This document shows positions 35,438-43,680 of a stretch of 64,000 nucleotides of DNA, in pieces. Under the pieces are notes generated by a model, which saw only the letters and a list, made by a program, of their open reading frames with translations, was not told the origin of the DNA and did not search any database. The translations under genes and the position numbers were made by a program. This DNA comes from Arthrobacter sp. 9AX (GTDB taxonomy: Bacteria; Actinomycetota; Actinomycetes; Actinomycetales; Micrococcaceae), in NCBI RefSeq assembly GCF_902506095.1, contig NZ_LR733293.1, positions 2,768,487 to 2,832,486 on the forward strand. The letters run 5' to 3'. Each line of letters starts with the position of its first letter. The first letter of the stretch is position 1.

Positions 35438-36358
35438 TCACTCCACCGTCAGTTCGACGTCCAGGCCGAGGTCCAGGGCCGCCACGGTGTGGGTCAGGGC
35501 TCCGACGGAGATGACGTCCACGCCGGTGGCGGCGATCCCTGCGGCGGTAGTGAGGTTGACGTTGCCGCTGGCTTCCACCCGGGCCCGCCCGGCCACGAGG
35601 GCCACCCCGGCCTTCAGCTCTTCAATGCTGAAGTTGTCCAGCATGATGGTGTCCACTCCGGCGGCCAGGACAGGTTCGATCTGGTCCATCCGGTCCACTT
35701 CCACCTCGAAGTGAGTGGTGTGCCCCAGCTGGGCCTTGGCTGCTGCCAGCAGTTCCGTCAGCCGCGCAGGGTCTCCTCCGGTCATCACGGCGAGGTGGTT
35801 GTCCTTGGCCAGGACGGCGTCGGAGAGACTGTACCGGTGGTTGGCGCCGCCGCCGCAGCGCACGGCGAAGCGTTCGAGGATCCGCAGCCCGGGGGTGGTT
35901 TTGCGGGTGTCGGTGATCCGGGCGGAGGTGCCCTCCGTCAGCCGGACGAATTCTGCGGTCCTGGTGGCGATGGCGGACATCCGCTGGACGAGGTTCAGGG
36001 CCACCCGTTCGGCGAGCAGCACCGAGCGGGCGCGGCCGCTGACCCTCGCAAGGTGCGTGCCGGCGTCGAACATTTCACCGTCGGCCAGCAGCAGTTCCAC
36101 CTCCGTTTCCGGGTCCACCAGCAGCATGGCGTCCCGGAAGACCGTGGCGCCGCTGAGGACGCCCGGCACGCGGGCATTGAGCACGGCGGTGGCGCGGGCT
36201 TCGGCGGGGATCAGCAACTGCGAGGTGATGTCCCCGGCGGGGGCATCCTCGGCGAACGCCCGCTCCAGGATGTCCTGCACCGGCGCGGAGGGCAGCGTCA
36301 GGTCCAGCCGGAGAACGCCGGCCCGCACGGGCGCGGTCAGGGCGGTGGTGTCAGTCAT
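35438..36358 (-). CDS. nadC: Nicotinate-nucleotide pyrophosphorylase (carboxylating)
   Basis: 306 aa. Quinolinate plus PRPP to nicotinate mononucleotide. Seen: LERAFAEDAPAGDITSQLLIP near residue 30, AERVALNLVQRMSAIATRT with substrate Arg, DTRKTTPGLRILERFAVRCGGGANHRYSL (key words TRKTTPG and HRYSL), FEVEVDRMDQI and IMLDNFSIEELKAGV. The start at 36358 overlaps the nadB stop by 8 bp; the frame runs 64 codons further up but inside nadB. Confidence 0.96.
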   Translation of the reverse strand: MTDTTALTAPVRAGVLRLDLTLPSAPVQDILERAFAEDAPAGDITSQLLIPAEARATAVLNARVPGVLSGATVFRDAMLLVDPETEVELLLADGEMFDAGTHLARVSGRARSVLLAERVALNLVQRMSAIATRTAEFVRLTEGTSARITDTRKTTPGLRILERFAVRCGGGANHRYSLSDAVLAKDNHLAVMTGGDPARLTELLAAAKAQLGHTTHFEVEVDRMDQIEPVLAAGVDTIMLDNFSIEELKAGVALVAGRARVEASGNVNLTTAAGIAATGVDVISVGALTHTVAALDLGLDVELTVE

Positions 36359-38282
36359 GGAGGAGGCTCGCTTTCGGGCGGGTTCGGGAAGGTTCTTCAA
36401 GTTCGGCGGTGACACCGGCGGCATCGGCCGGATCATCGCTGCGGTAGTGGGCCCCGAGCGACTCGGCGCGCCGCTGGGCGGCCGCCACGAGCAGCTGCGC
36501 GGCGAGCAGCAGGTTCCGGTCTTCATGCAGGTGGCAGTCCATCCCAGCACCAGCAGTGTCAGGACGAACGACGCCGGCCCACCGCCCCAGCGTTTGGGCA
36601 GCAGAGTCCAACAGCTCCCCGGAGCGGAGCACCCCGGCCTTGGCAGTCATCAACCGCCGGAGAGCATCCCGCGAGAACGTAGGGTCAGTGCCGTCACCAC
36701 CATCGTCCCCACCGAAGTTGGCCAGCAGAGTTCCGCCTTCAGCATGCGTTTTGCCCGTATCGCCATCTAAAGCAACAGGGAAGGCAACAGCGCCCGTGGT
36801 GGGTTGCCCGACGTCGGCCGAGGGTGTTCCGGAAGCGAGCGTCAAGGGGAGGCCGCCCGCGGCCGAGACAGCGAGCGGAGGAACAGCCTCGGACGGCGCC
36901 CCCCAGCCACCGCCATCAGTCGACACCCAGCCACAGTCCCCGGCCAGGAAGTCTTCAACAGCGCGGCGGCCGAAGACAAGTCCCTCAAGGAGGGAGTTGC
37001 TGGCCAGCCGGTTTGCTCCTTGGACGCCCGTGCAAGCGACTTCCCCGGCAGCGTAGAGCCCGGGCACGGTGGTGCGGGCGTGGAGGTCGGTGGCGACGCC
37101 GCCCATCCAGTAGTGGGCGGCCGGCGCTACGGGGACGAGGTCCTGGGTCCAGTCGATGCCGGCGGCGAGCGTCCGCTGGGTGAGAGTGGGGAACCGCGTG
37201 GCCAGGAAGCCCGGACCCTTCGCCTCTTCGACGAGGCGCGCGTCGAGGTAGACGTGGCCGTTGGGGTCGCCGAGCTTGGCCAGGTGCAGGGCGATGCTGC
37301 GGGAGACGACGTCGCGCGGGGCGAGTTCGGCGTCGGGGTGGTAGGCCCGCATGAACCGTTTGCCGTTGCCATCAACGAGGATGGCCCCTTCGCCGCGGAC
37401 GGCTTCGGAGATGAGGAGCGGATCGTGGTCGGGTTCGGGTGCGGTGCCCGGTGCCGAGGTGGCGGCTGGGACCAGGCAGGTGGGGTGGAACTGGAAGAAT
37501 TCCAGGTCGGCCACTGCTGCCCCTGCGCGGACTGCGAGCGCCAGGCCGTCGGCGGTGGCCACGGCAGGGTTGGTGGTCTGCGCGAACAGTTGGCCCGCCC
37601 CCCCGGTGGCCAGCAGGACTGCGTCACCGTGCAGGGTGTGCGTTTGGCCGTTCTGCAGGAACTCCACCCCGTTGACGCGGCCTTCCTGTTGGAGGAGCCC
37701 GGTGGCGTGGGCGCCTGTGCGGATTGTCAGGACACCGTCCGCCTGGCGGGCAAGCACGGCATCGATCAGGGCCGCGGCGACCTTCGCGCCGGTAGCGTCC
37801 CCGCCCGCGTGCAGGATGCGGGGTGCGGAGTGGGCGGCTTCCAGTCCCAGTGCACGGCCGCCGTCGGCACCGGGATCGAAGCGCAGGCCGAACCGTTCCA
37901 GCCCGGCGATGTCCCGGCGTGCCTCCGTGCACATGAGCCGGACTGCCTCTTCGTTGCAGTGCCCCGCTCCCGCCTGAAGGGTGTCGGCGATGTGGGCCGC
38001 AACGGTGTCTCCGGGGGCGGGCTCATCCAGTACTGCCGAGATGCCGCCCTGGGCGTACCAGGTGTTGCTTTCGTGCAGCCGGCCTTTGCTCAGCAGCGCC
38101 ACGTGGGTGCCGGCGCCGGCAGCCAGCAGTGCGGCGTAGAGTCCGGCGATGCCGCTGCCGACGACGATCAGCCGCCGGTGCGCGGACCCGCGGCCGCGGG
38201 CCCTGGCGCCGCTGCAGGCCAGGGCGCCGGAATCCGGTTTTACACTGCCTGCAGGGGGAAGCATGATCGGCCGCCTGGACAT
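36351..38282 (-). CDS. nadB: L-aspartate oxidase
   Basis: 643 aa flavoprotein oxidising L-aspartate to iminoaspartate, the substrate of NadA. FAD motif LIVVGSGIAGLYAALLAAGAG near residue 38; SKGRLHESNTWYAQGGI; active-site region FHPTCLVP and HYWMGGVATD with GLYAAGEVACTGVQGANRL. The protein is about 100 residues longer than usual because a Gly/Thr/Pro/Ala-rich segment (residues about 445-530, DNA about 36690-36950) is inserted before the C-terminal helical domain. The ATG shares one base with the nadA stop (TAATG), so translation is coupled. Confidence 0.95.
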   Translation of the reverse strand: MSRRPIMLPPAGSVKPDSGALACSGARARGRGSAHRRLIVVGSGIAGLYAALLAAGAGTHVALLSKGRLHESNTWYAQGGISAVLDEPAPGDTVAAHIADTLQAGAGHCNEEAVRLMCTEARRDIAGLERFGLRFDPGADGGRALGLEAAHSAPRILHAGGDATGAKVAAALIDAVLARQADGVLTIRTGAHATGLLQQEGRVNGVEFLQNGQTHTLHGDAVLLATGGAGQLFAQTTNPAVATADGLALAVRAGAAVADLEFFQFHPTCLVPAATSAPGTAPEPDHDPLLISEAVRGEGAILVDGNGKRFMRAYHPDAELAPRDVVSRSIALHLAKLGDPNGHVYLDARLVEEAKGPGFLATRFPTLTQRTLAAGIDWTQDLVPVAPAAHYWMGGVATDLHARTTVPGLYAAGEVACTGVQGANRLASNSLLEGLVFGRRAVEDFLAGDCGWVSTDGGGWGAPSEAVPPLAVSAAGGLPLTLASGTPSADVGQPTTGAVAFPVALDGDTGKTHAEGGTLLANFGGDDGGDGTDPTFSRDALRRLMTAKAGVLRSGELLDSAAQTLGRWAGVVRPDTAGAGMDCHLHEDRNLLLAAQLLVAAAQRRAESLGAHYRSDDPADAAGVTAELEEPSRTRPKASLLHD

Positions 38283-39586
38283 TACGGCCTGGCGGCGAGC
38301 ATGCGCTCAAGGGCGGTGCGGGCGTTGTCCTGCACGGAGTCCGCCACCGTGATCCGGTTGACGATCCGCCCGGCGACGAGCTCCTCAAGGACCCATGCCA
38401 GGTAGCCCGGGTGGATCCGGTACATGGTGGAGCACGGGCAGATCACCGGGTCGAGGCAGAAGATGGTGTGCTGCGGGTATTCGGCGGCGAGCCGATTAAC
38501 CATGTTGATTTCAGTGCCGATGGCGAAGGTGGTGGGCTCGGCGGCCGCGGCGATGGCCTTCTGGATGAAGTCGGTGGAGCCGGCCGAATCGGCGGCGTCC
38601 ACCACTTCCATGGGGCATTCGGGGTGGACAATCACCTGGACGCCGGGAAAGTCTGCCCTGGCCTTCTCGATTTGCGCCACGCTGAAGCGCTTGTGCACGG
38701 AGCAGAATCCGTGCCACAGGATGACCCGGGCGTCCAGGAGCGCCTGTTCGTCGTTGCCGCCGAGGTCCTTGCGGGGATTCCACATGGGCATCTGCTCCAG
38801 CGGCACGCCCAGTGCCTTGGCGGTGTTGCGGCCCAGGTGCTGGTCGGGGAAGAACAGCACCCGCTGGCCGCGCTGGAAGGCCCATTCAAGGACCGTTTTT
38901 GCGTTGGAGGAGGTGCAGACGATGCCCCCGTGCTCGCCGCAGAAAGCCTTCAGGGCTGCGGAGGAATTCATGTAGGTGACGGGGATGACCGGAACCCGGC
39001 CTTCGGCGTCGGGCTCTGTTCCGTAGATTTCCTCCAGCTGTTCCCAGCACTCGGCGACGGAGTCGGCGTCGGCCATGTCCGCCATGGAGCAGCCGGCTGC
39101 GAGGTTGGGCAGGATGACGGCCTGGTCAGGGGCCGAGAGGATGTCGGCGGTTTCGGCCATGAAGTGGACGCCGCAGAAGACGATGGCTTCCGCGTCCGGC
39201 CGGGTGAGGGCTGCGTTGGCAAGCTGGAAGGAGTCGCCCACGAAGTCGGCGTATTGGATGACTTCGTCGCGCTGGTAGAAGTGTCCCAGGATGACGGCGC
39301 GGTCCCCCAGCGCTGCCTTGGCGACGAGGATCCGTTGGCCCAGTTCGGCGTCGCTGGCTTGCTTGTACTCCTCGGGAAGCTGCCCCTGGCGGGGGGTCGC
39401 GGCGGGGGCCACGTCCGCGCTGGAGGCGCCGGGGCCATAGGCGGGAACGCCGGCGAGCGCCTCGGCGAGGTCGTAGTCCCACGGGCCCTTGGCCAGGGCC
39501 GGGCTGCAGGTGGCGCCCGCGGCCGTGGTGCCGTTCTCGGCCTGTTCGCGCGTGATCAGCTGGATTGCTGTGTTGACGCTGCTCAT
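38282..39586 (-). CDS. nadA: Quinolinate synthase
   Basis: 434 aa. Condenses iminoaspartate with dihydroxyacetone phosphate to quinolinate using a [4Fe-4S] cluster. Candidate cluster cysteines are in LAAGCSMADMAD, IVCTSSNAK and DPVICPCSTMYRIHP. Other family marks: ILGHFYQRDEVIQYADFVGDS, YMNSSAALKAFCGEHGG and HPECPMEVVDAADSAGSTDF (key words HPECP and GST). About 80 residues precede the core. AGGAG lies 9 nt before the ATG, which overlaps the nrtR stop by 4 bp. Confidence 0.96.
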   Translation of the reverse strand: MSSVNTAIQLITREQAENGTTAAGATCSPALAKGPWDYDLAEALAGVPAYGPGASSADVAPAATPRQGQLPEEYKQASDAELGQRILVAKAALGDRAVILGHFYQRDEVIQYADFVGDSFQLANAALTRPDAEAIVFCGVHFMAETADILSAPDQAVILPNLAAGCSMADMADADSVAECWEQLEEIYGTEPDAEGRVPVIPVTYMNSSAALKAFCGEHGGIVCTSSNAKTVLEWAFQRGQRVLFFPDQHLGRNTAKALGVPLEQMPMWNPRKDLGGNDEQALLDARVILWHGFCSVHKRFSVAQIEKARADFPGVQVIVHPECPMEVVDAADSAGSTDFIQKAIAAAAEPTTFAIGTEINMVNRLAAEYPQHTIFCLDPVICPCSTMYRIHPGYLAWVLEELVAGRIVNRITVADSVQDNARTALERMLAARP

Positions 39587-40293
39587 AGTGTGCTCCTGTT
39601 GTCTGGGTCGAGGCCGGGCCGGCCGGTAAAGCGGTAGAGGCGGGGAGGGCGGTGTTTGCCGCCCTGGAGGTATTCGCCGGTTTCCTCGATCTCCGGCGTG
39701 GATTTGAGCTGACGCCGGAAGTTCGCGGGGTCCAGCTCACGGTCCAGCACAGCCTCGTAGACTTCCCGGACCTGGGCCAGGGTGAAGTACTCCCCCAGCA
39801 GGTGGTAGGCCACGGATCCGTAGGCCAGTTTGTTCCGCAGCCGCCAGAGCGCGTAGTCCACGATGGCGTTGTGGTCGAAGGCGAGTTCGCCGAGCCGGTC
39901 CGCGCGGAACCAGCGGACGTTCTCTGACTCGTCGGCCAGGGCAGCTTCGGTCGGCTGGACCAATGCCCAGTAGACGATGGAGACCACCCGCTGCGTGGGT
40001 GAGCGGTGGAGGCCGCCGAAGGCGTACAGCTGTTCAAGGTAGCTGGGCGCGAGGCCGGTGGTCTCGCGCAGGTTCCGTGATGCAGCGTCCTGCAGTGATT
40101 CGGAGTGGCTGAGGGGGCCTCCCGGCAGTGCCCACAGTCCCTTGAACGGCTCCCGGATCCGCCGGACCAGCGGCAGCCAGAGCGTGGGCCGGCCGGAGCT
40201 TTCACTGGGCCGCAGCGCGAAGATGACGGTGGAGATGGCAAGTGACGGCGGCGCGGCCTGGCGCTCGGAGACGTTCGCTGAACTCGAGTACAT
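39583..40293 (-). CDS. nrtR: Nudix-type NAD biosynthesis repressor (NrtR/NdnR)
   Basis: 236 aa. An N-terminal Nudix-fold domain (about 15-140; AISTVIFALRPS, LPLVRRIREPFKGLWALPGG) precedes a winged-helix domain with YHLLGEYFTLAQVREVYEAVLD and NFRRQLKSTPEIEETGEY. The Nudix box is degenerate (SRNLRETTGL where hydrolases have REUXEEXGU), which matches sensors that bind ADP-ribose or NAD metabolites without cleaving them. First gene of the nad operon, ATGA overlap with nadA. A perfect 25-bp palindrome lies 45 bp upstream. The role as autoregulated repressor follows from homologous NrtR/NdnR systems (recalled). The start at 40293 is preceded by GGTGGGAA. Confidence 0.92.
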   Translation of the reverse strand: MYSSSANVSERQAAPPSLAISTVIFALRPSESSGRPTLWLPLVRRIREPFKGLWALPGGPLSHSESLQDAASRNLRETTGLAPSYLEQLYAFGGLHRSPTQRVVSIVYWALVQPTEAALADESENVRWFRADRLGELAFDHNAIVDYALWRLRNKLAYGSVAYHLLGEYFTLAQVREVYEAVLDRELDPANFRRQLKSTPEIEETGEYLQGGKHRPPRLYRFTGRPGLDPDNRSTL

Positions 40294-40337
40294 TTCCCAC
40301 CGCCTTCCGGGCCTGCTGGCCGCCGTTGATCCCACCG

Positions 40338-40362
40338 AGTTATGGTCAAACTGACCATAACT
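40338..40362. promoter_or_regulatory. NrtR operator (25-bp palindrome)
   Basis: AGTTATGGTCA-AAC-TGACCATAACT is a perfect inverted repeat with 11-bp arms. It lies between the nrtR start and a likely -10 hexamer TAAAAT (minus strand, 40364-40369), so a bound repressor would cover the transcription start of nrtR-nadABC-nadS. Confidence 0.85.
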
Positions 40363-40480
40363 GATTTTACGGGCAACTGCCCATCAATTGCCAAATATTT
40401 CTGCTGCATGCCCGGAGACGGTAAATTCGATAGGTCCCACGAGGAGCCACCATCCATACCCCAAGAAGGTTCAGCAGCAC

Positions 40481-41860
40481 ATGACGATGAAGTCCACCCA
40501 AGCCCGTCCCCAAGGCCACCTGGGCCACAACATGAAGCCGCGCCAGCTCACCATGATGGGCCTTGGCAGCGCGATCGGCGCCGGCCTCTTCCTGGGCTCG
40601 GGCGCCGGAATCCAGGCCGCCGGCCCTGCCGTGCTCATTTCCTACCTGGTGGCCGGCACCCTGATCATCCTGGTGATGTGGGCGCTGGGCGAAATGGCGG
40701 CCGCCAACCCGAACAGCGGCGCCTTCTCCGTCTACGCCGAACGGGCACTGGGCAAAACGGCCGGTGCCACCATCGGCTGGCTCTGGTGGCTGCAGCTGGT
40801 GGTAGTGATTGCCGCCGAGGCGCTCGGTGCTGCCGGGCTGCTCTTCACGGTCTGGCCAGTGCTCCCCGTCTGGGCGCTCGCGCTCATCTTTATGATGCTG
40901 TTCACCGCCATCAACCTGGCGGGGGTCCGGAACTTCGGCGAGTTCGAGTTCTGGTTCGCCATCCTCAAGGTGGTGGCCATCGTCCTGTTCCTGGTGATCG
41001 GCGCCGCCCTGCTCCTGGGGCTGCTGCCGGACGTCGCCTCTCCGGGGCTGGCGAACCTGACCTCCGACTTCGCCCCCGCTGGACTGGGCGGGATTGCCGC
41101 GGCCCTCTTTGTGGTCATCTTCGCTTTCGGCGGCACGGAAATTGTCTCCGTGGCGGCGGCCGAGACCGAGGACCCGGAACACAGCGTGGGCAAAGCCATC
41201 CGGACGGTGGTGTGGCGGATCCTGGTGTTCTACATCGGATCCGTCCTGGTGATCGCCGCCGTCCTGCCCGCCACGTCGGAAAGCCTTGCCTCGCCCTTCG
41301 CCGGCGTCCTGGACGCAGCCCGCATCCCCGGTGCCGCCACGGCAATCACCCTGGTGGCCGTCGTCGCGCTTCTCTCGGCACTGAACGCCAACCTCTACGG
41401 CGCGTCGCGGATGGTCTACTCGCTTGCAGAACGCGGCGAGGCTCCGGGCTTCCTGACCCGGCTGAGCGGTGCGAACGTGCCGATGCTGGCCGTAGCTGTG
41501 TCCGTCGCCTTCGGCTTTGCGGCCACCGTGCTGGAACTGCTCTTCCCGGAGCGCATCCTTCCCGCCCTGTTCCAGCTGGTGGGGTCCACCTGCCTGGTGG
41601 TCTGGGGCAGCGCGCTGGTCTCGCAGCTGATCCTGCGGCGCCGGGCTGACCGGGACGGCACTGCCCTGCCGCTGAGGATGAAGGGTTTCCCGGCGCTGAC
41701 GTATGTGGGGCTCGTCCTGCTGGGCCTGATTTTCGCCGTTGGCTTCAGCGCAGAGGACAGCCGTATCCAGCTGTTCAGCACTTTCGCGCTGATTGCGGGG
41801 ATCGCCGCGGCTTGTGCGGTGGGCGCCCGGCTCACCGCCCGGAGGCACCAGCCTAAGTAA
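40481..41860 (+). CDS. Amino acid permease (APC superfamily, AAT family)
   Basis: 459 aa with about 12 membrane helices. N-terminal signature MKPRQLTMMGLGSAIGAGLFLGSGAGIQAAGPAVL (core IGAGLFLGSG) leads into helix 1; GEMAAANPNSGAFSVYAERALG and VFIFAFGGTEIVSVAAAETEDPE are family features. It imports an amino acid with protons; the substrate cannot be told. Start 40481 is chosen since it begins the conserved tail; a second ATG lies two codons on. Only AAGG about 13 nt upstream resembles an SD. Divergent from nrtR, so the NrtR palindrome lies about 120 bp before it. Confidence 0.92.
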   Translation: MTMKSTQARPQGHLGHNMKPRQLTMMGLGSAIGAGLFLGSGAGIQAAGPAVLISYLVAGTLIILVMWALGEMAAANPNSGAFSVYAERALGKTAGATIGWLWWLQLVVVIAAEALGAAGLLFTVWPVLPVWALALIFMMLFTAINLAGVRNFGEFEFWFAILKVVAIVLFLVIGAALLLGLLPDVASPGLANLTSDFAPAGLGGIAAALFVVIFAFGGTEIVSVAAAETEDPEHSVGKAIRTVVWRILVFYIGSVLVIAAVLPATSESLASPFAGVLDAARIPGAATAITLVAVVALLSALNANLYGASRMVYSLAERGEAPGFLTRLSGANVPMLAVAVSVAFGFAATVLELLFPERILPALFQLVGSTCLVVWGSALVSQLILRRRADRDGTALPLRMKGFPALTYVGLVLLGLIFAVGFSAEDSRIQLFSTFALIAGIAAACAVGARLTARRHQPK

Positions 41861-42040
41861 ATAGCGCCCAGTGTCGTTACGAACGCCCGGAACGGCACTT
41901 GCGCTACCCGGTTTGGCCGGTGCGTGCGGGAAATCCGCCGCGGATCGAGCGGGCCTTCCGGCAGGTAGAGTAAATCCCGAAGCACGAGGTTCCGATGCGC
42001 CGGGTCTCCCAGGGCGCCGTAGTTGATGAGGACTGACACC

Positions 42041-42868
42041 ATGAGCGGCAGGCACACCGGCGAACAGCATTCGCACACCGTGGAGGGCACGGACCCCCAG
42101 CTGTATGTGGCGGTGCAGGACCCCGCCGTGGACGCCGGACTGCGGCCGGTCCTGCTGCTGCACGGCTTCTCGTCGTCCAGCAAACTCAACTGGGAGGACA
42201 CCGGCTGGGCGGCCGCGCTGCTCGACGCCGGCCGCCGCATCATTATGGTGGACCTGCCCGGGCACGGCCGCAGCGGCGCCCCGGAGGACCGCGACTCCTA
42301 CTCGCCCAGCCGGATCCGCGCGGACCTGCTGCAGGTAGCGTTCGACGCCGGAGTGCGGCCTTTGCAGGCCGGTGACCCTGCCAGCGGCCTGGACGTTGTG
42401 GGTTATTCCCTGGGTTCGCGGCTCGCCTGGGAGTTCGCCGCCACCCAGCCGGAGCTGGTGCACCGCATTGTCCTGGGCGGGCCGAACACCGCTGACCCGC
42501 TGGCGGAGTTCGACCTCGTGGCCGCACAGGACTACCTGGCGGACGGGACTCCCATCGCCGACGAGTCCACGGCCAGGCTCCTCAAAATGGCGCTGCTGCT
42601 GCCAAGCAACAACATCTTCGCCCTGTTGTCGCTGGTGGAGGCCATCAAAGCCGAACCCTACGACCCCGCCGAAGCGGTTCCGCACGTCCCGATGCTTCTG
42701 GTGGCCGGGGACCAGGACGAGCGCGTGGGCAGCCTGCCGAAACTCGCCGGACTCGCACAGGGCGCCGGCGCCATGGCCGAACAGCTGACGCTGCCGGGGC
42801 GCAACCACACCAACGCCGTGACCAGCCGCGCCTTCAAACAGGCAGCCATTTCCTTCCTGGCCGTCTGA
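42041..42868 (+). CDS. Alpha/beta-fold hydrolase
   Basis: 275 aa. LLLHGFSSSSKLNWEDTG near residue 42 forms the oxyanion region, MVDLPGHGRSGAPEDRDSY follows. The nucleophile elbow is DVVGYSLGSRLAWEFA near residue 123 with Ser in GYSLG; the acid is probably in LLVAGDQDERVGS and the His in LPGRNHTNAV. No signal peptide. Substrate unknown. Start 42041 has GAGGAC upstream; an ATG at 42026 is an alternative. Followed after 96 bp by a phosphoribosyltransferase gene. Confidence 0.88.
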   Translation: MSGRHTGEQHSHTVEGTDPQLYVAVQDPAVDAGLRPVLLLHGFSSSSKLNWEDTGWAAALLDAGRRIIMVDLPGHGRSGAPEDRDSYSPSRIRADLLQVAFDAGVRPLQAGDPASGLDVVGYSLGSRLAWEFAATQPELVHRIVLGGPNTADPLAEFDLVAAQDYLADGTPIADESTARLLKMALLLPSNNIFALLSLVEAIKAEPYDPAEAVPHVPMLLVAGDQDERVGSLPKLAGLAQGAGAMAEQLTLPGRNHTNAVTSRAFKQAAISFLAV

Positions 42869-42964
42869 TCCGTCGGAAGCAATTCCCGCCCGCCGGGACC
42901 CCTCCTGCCGTCCGGCCCACGGCGGTAGGCTGAAAGCGGGGGCTGGAACAGCCGGGAGGGCCAC

Positions 42965-43612
42965 ATGGATATGCGTTTCGAAGACCGCACCGAGGCCGGC
43001 GAGCGGCTGGCTGCAGTCCTGACGCAATTCCGGGAGCGGCCCGGGACCGTTGTCCTTGGCCTTGCCCGCGGCGGGATCCCGGTCGCGGCGGCAGCAGCCA
43101 AGGCCCTCTACCTTCCGCTGGGGGCCGTCCTGGTACGCAAACTCGGCATTCCCGGGCACGAGGAAACGGCGTACGGTGCCTTGGCATGGGCCCGCGGCCG
43201 GACTGTCCGCCTGCTCAATAAACCACTGCTGGACCGGGTCCTGGAACACGGCGTCCGCCGGGAACTCCTTGACGAGGTGGAGAAGCGCGAGCGCGGGGAA
43301 CTGCTCCGCCGCGTGGACCTCTACCCCGGAACGGAGCACGGGGTTTCCGGCAAAACGGTCCTGCTGATCGACGACGGACTCGCCACCGGCGCCACCATGA
43401 GGGCCGCCGTCGAGGCCGTCCGCGAAGGTGGTGCCGGCACCGTGGTGGCCGCCGCGCCCGTGGGCTCCATAGAAGCGGAAGCCTCGGTGGAGCGCGTGTG
43501 TGACGCCGTGATGTGCCTGCATCTGCCGGGCAAGTTCCGCGCGGTGGGCAGTTTCTACCGGCACTTTGAACAGCTCACGGACGACGACGCCATCCGCTTC
43601 CTGAAGCAGTAA
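42965..43612 (+). CDS. Phosphoribosyltransferase-domain protein
   Basis: 215 aa type I PRT fold. Seen: FEDRTEAGERLAAVL, VLGLARGGIPVAAAAAKAL, LVRKLGIPGHEETAYGALAWA, and the PRPP-binding loop VLLIDDGLATGATMRAAVEAVR near residue 138. Proteins of this stand-alone group (often beside dienelactone-hydrolase or erythromycin-esterase domains) have no settled function. GGGAGGG lies just before the ATG. A hairpin follows the gene. Confidence 0.9.
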   Translation: MDMRFEDRTEAGERLAAVLTQFRERPGTVVLGLARGGIPVAAAAAKALYLPLGAVLVRKLGIPGHEETAYGALAWARGRTVRLLNKPLLDRVLEHGVRRELLDEVEKRERGELLRRVDLYPGTEHGVSGKTVLLIDDGLATGATMRAAVEAVREGGAGTVVAAAPVGSIEAEASVERVCDAVMCLHLPGKFRAVGSFYRHFEQLTDDDAIRFLKQ

Positions 43613-43624
43613 CCCCATGACGAC

Positions 43625-43657
43625 GGCGGGCCCGGACCTTTGTGGTCCAGGCCCGCC
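43625..43657. terminator. Hairpin between convergent genes
   Basis: GGCGGGCCCGGACC pairs with GGTCCAGGCCCGCC, with one mismatch and a 5-nt loop. It lies between the stops of the phosphoribosyltransferase and the MHS transporter genes. Confidence 0.65.
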
Positions 43658-43680
43658 GCTGCCTAAGGGGACGGTGGGAA

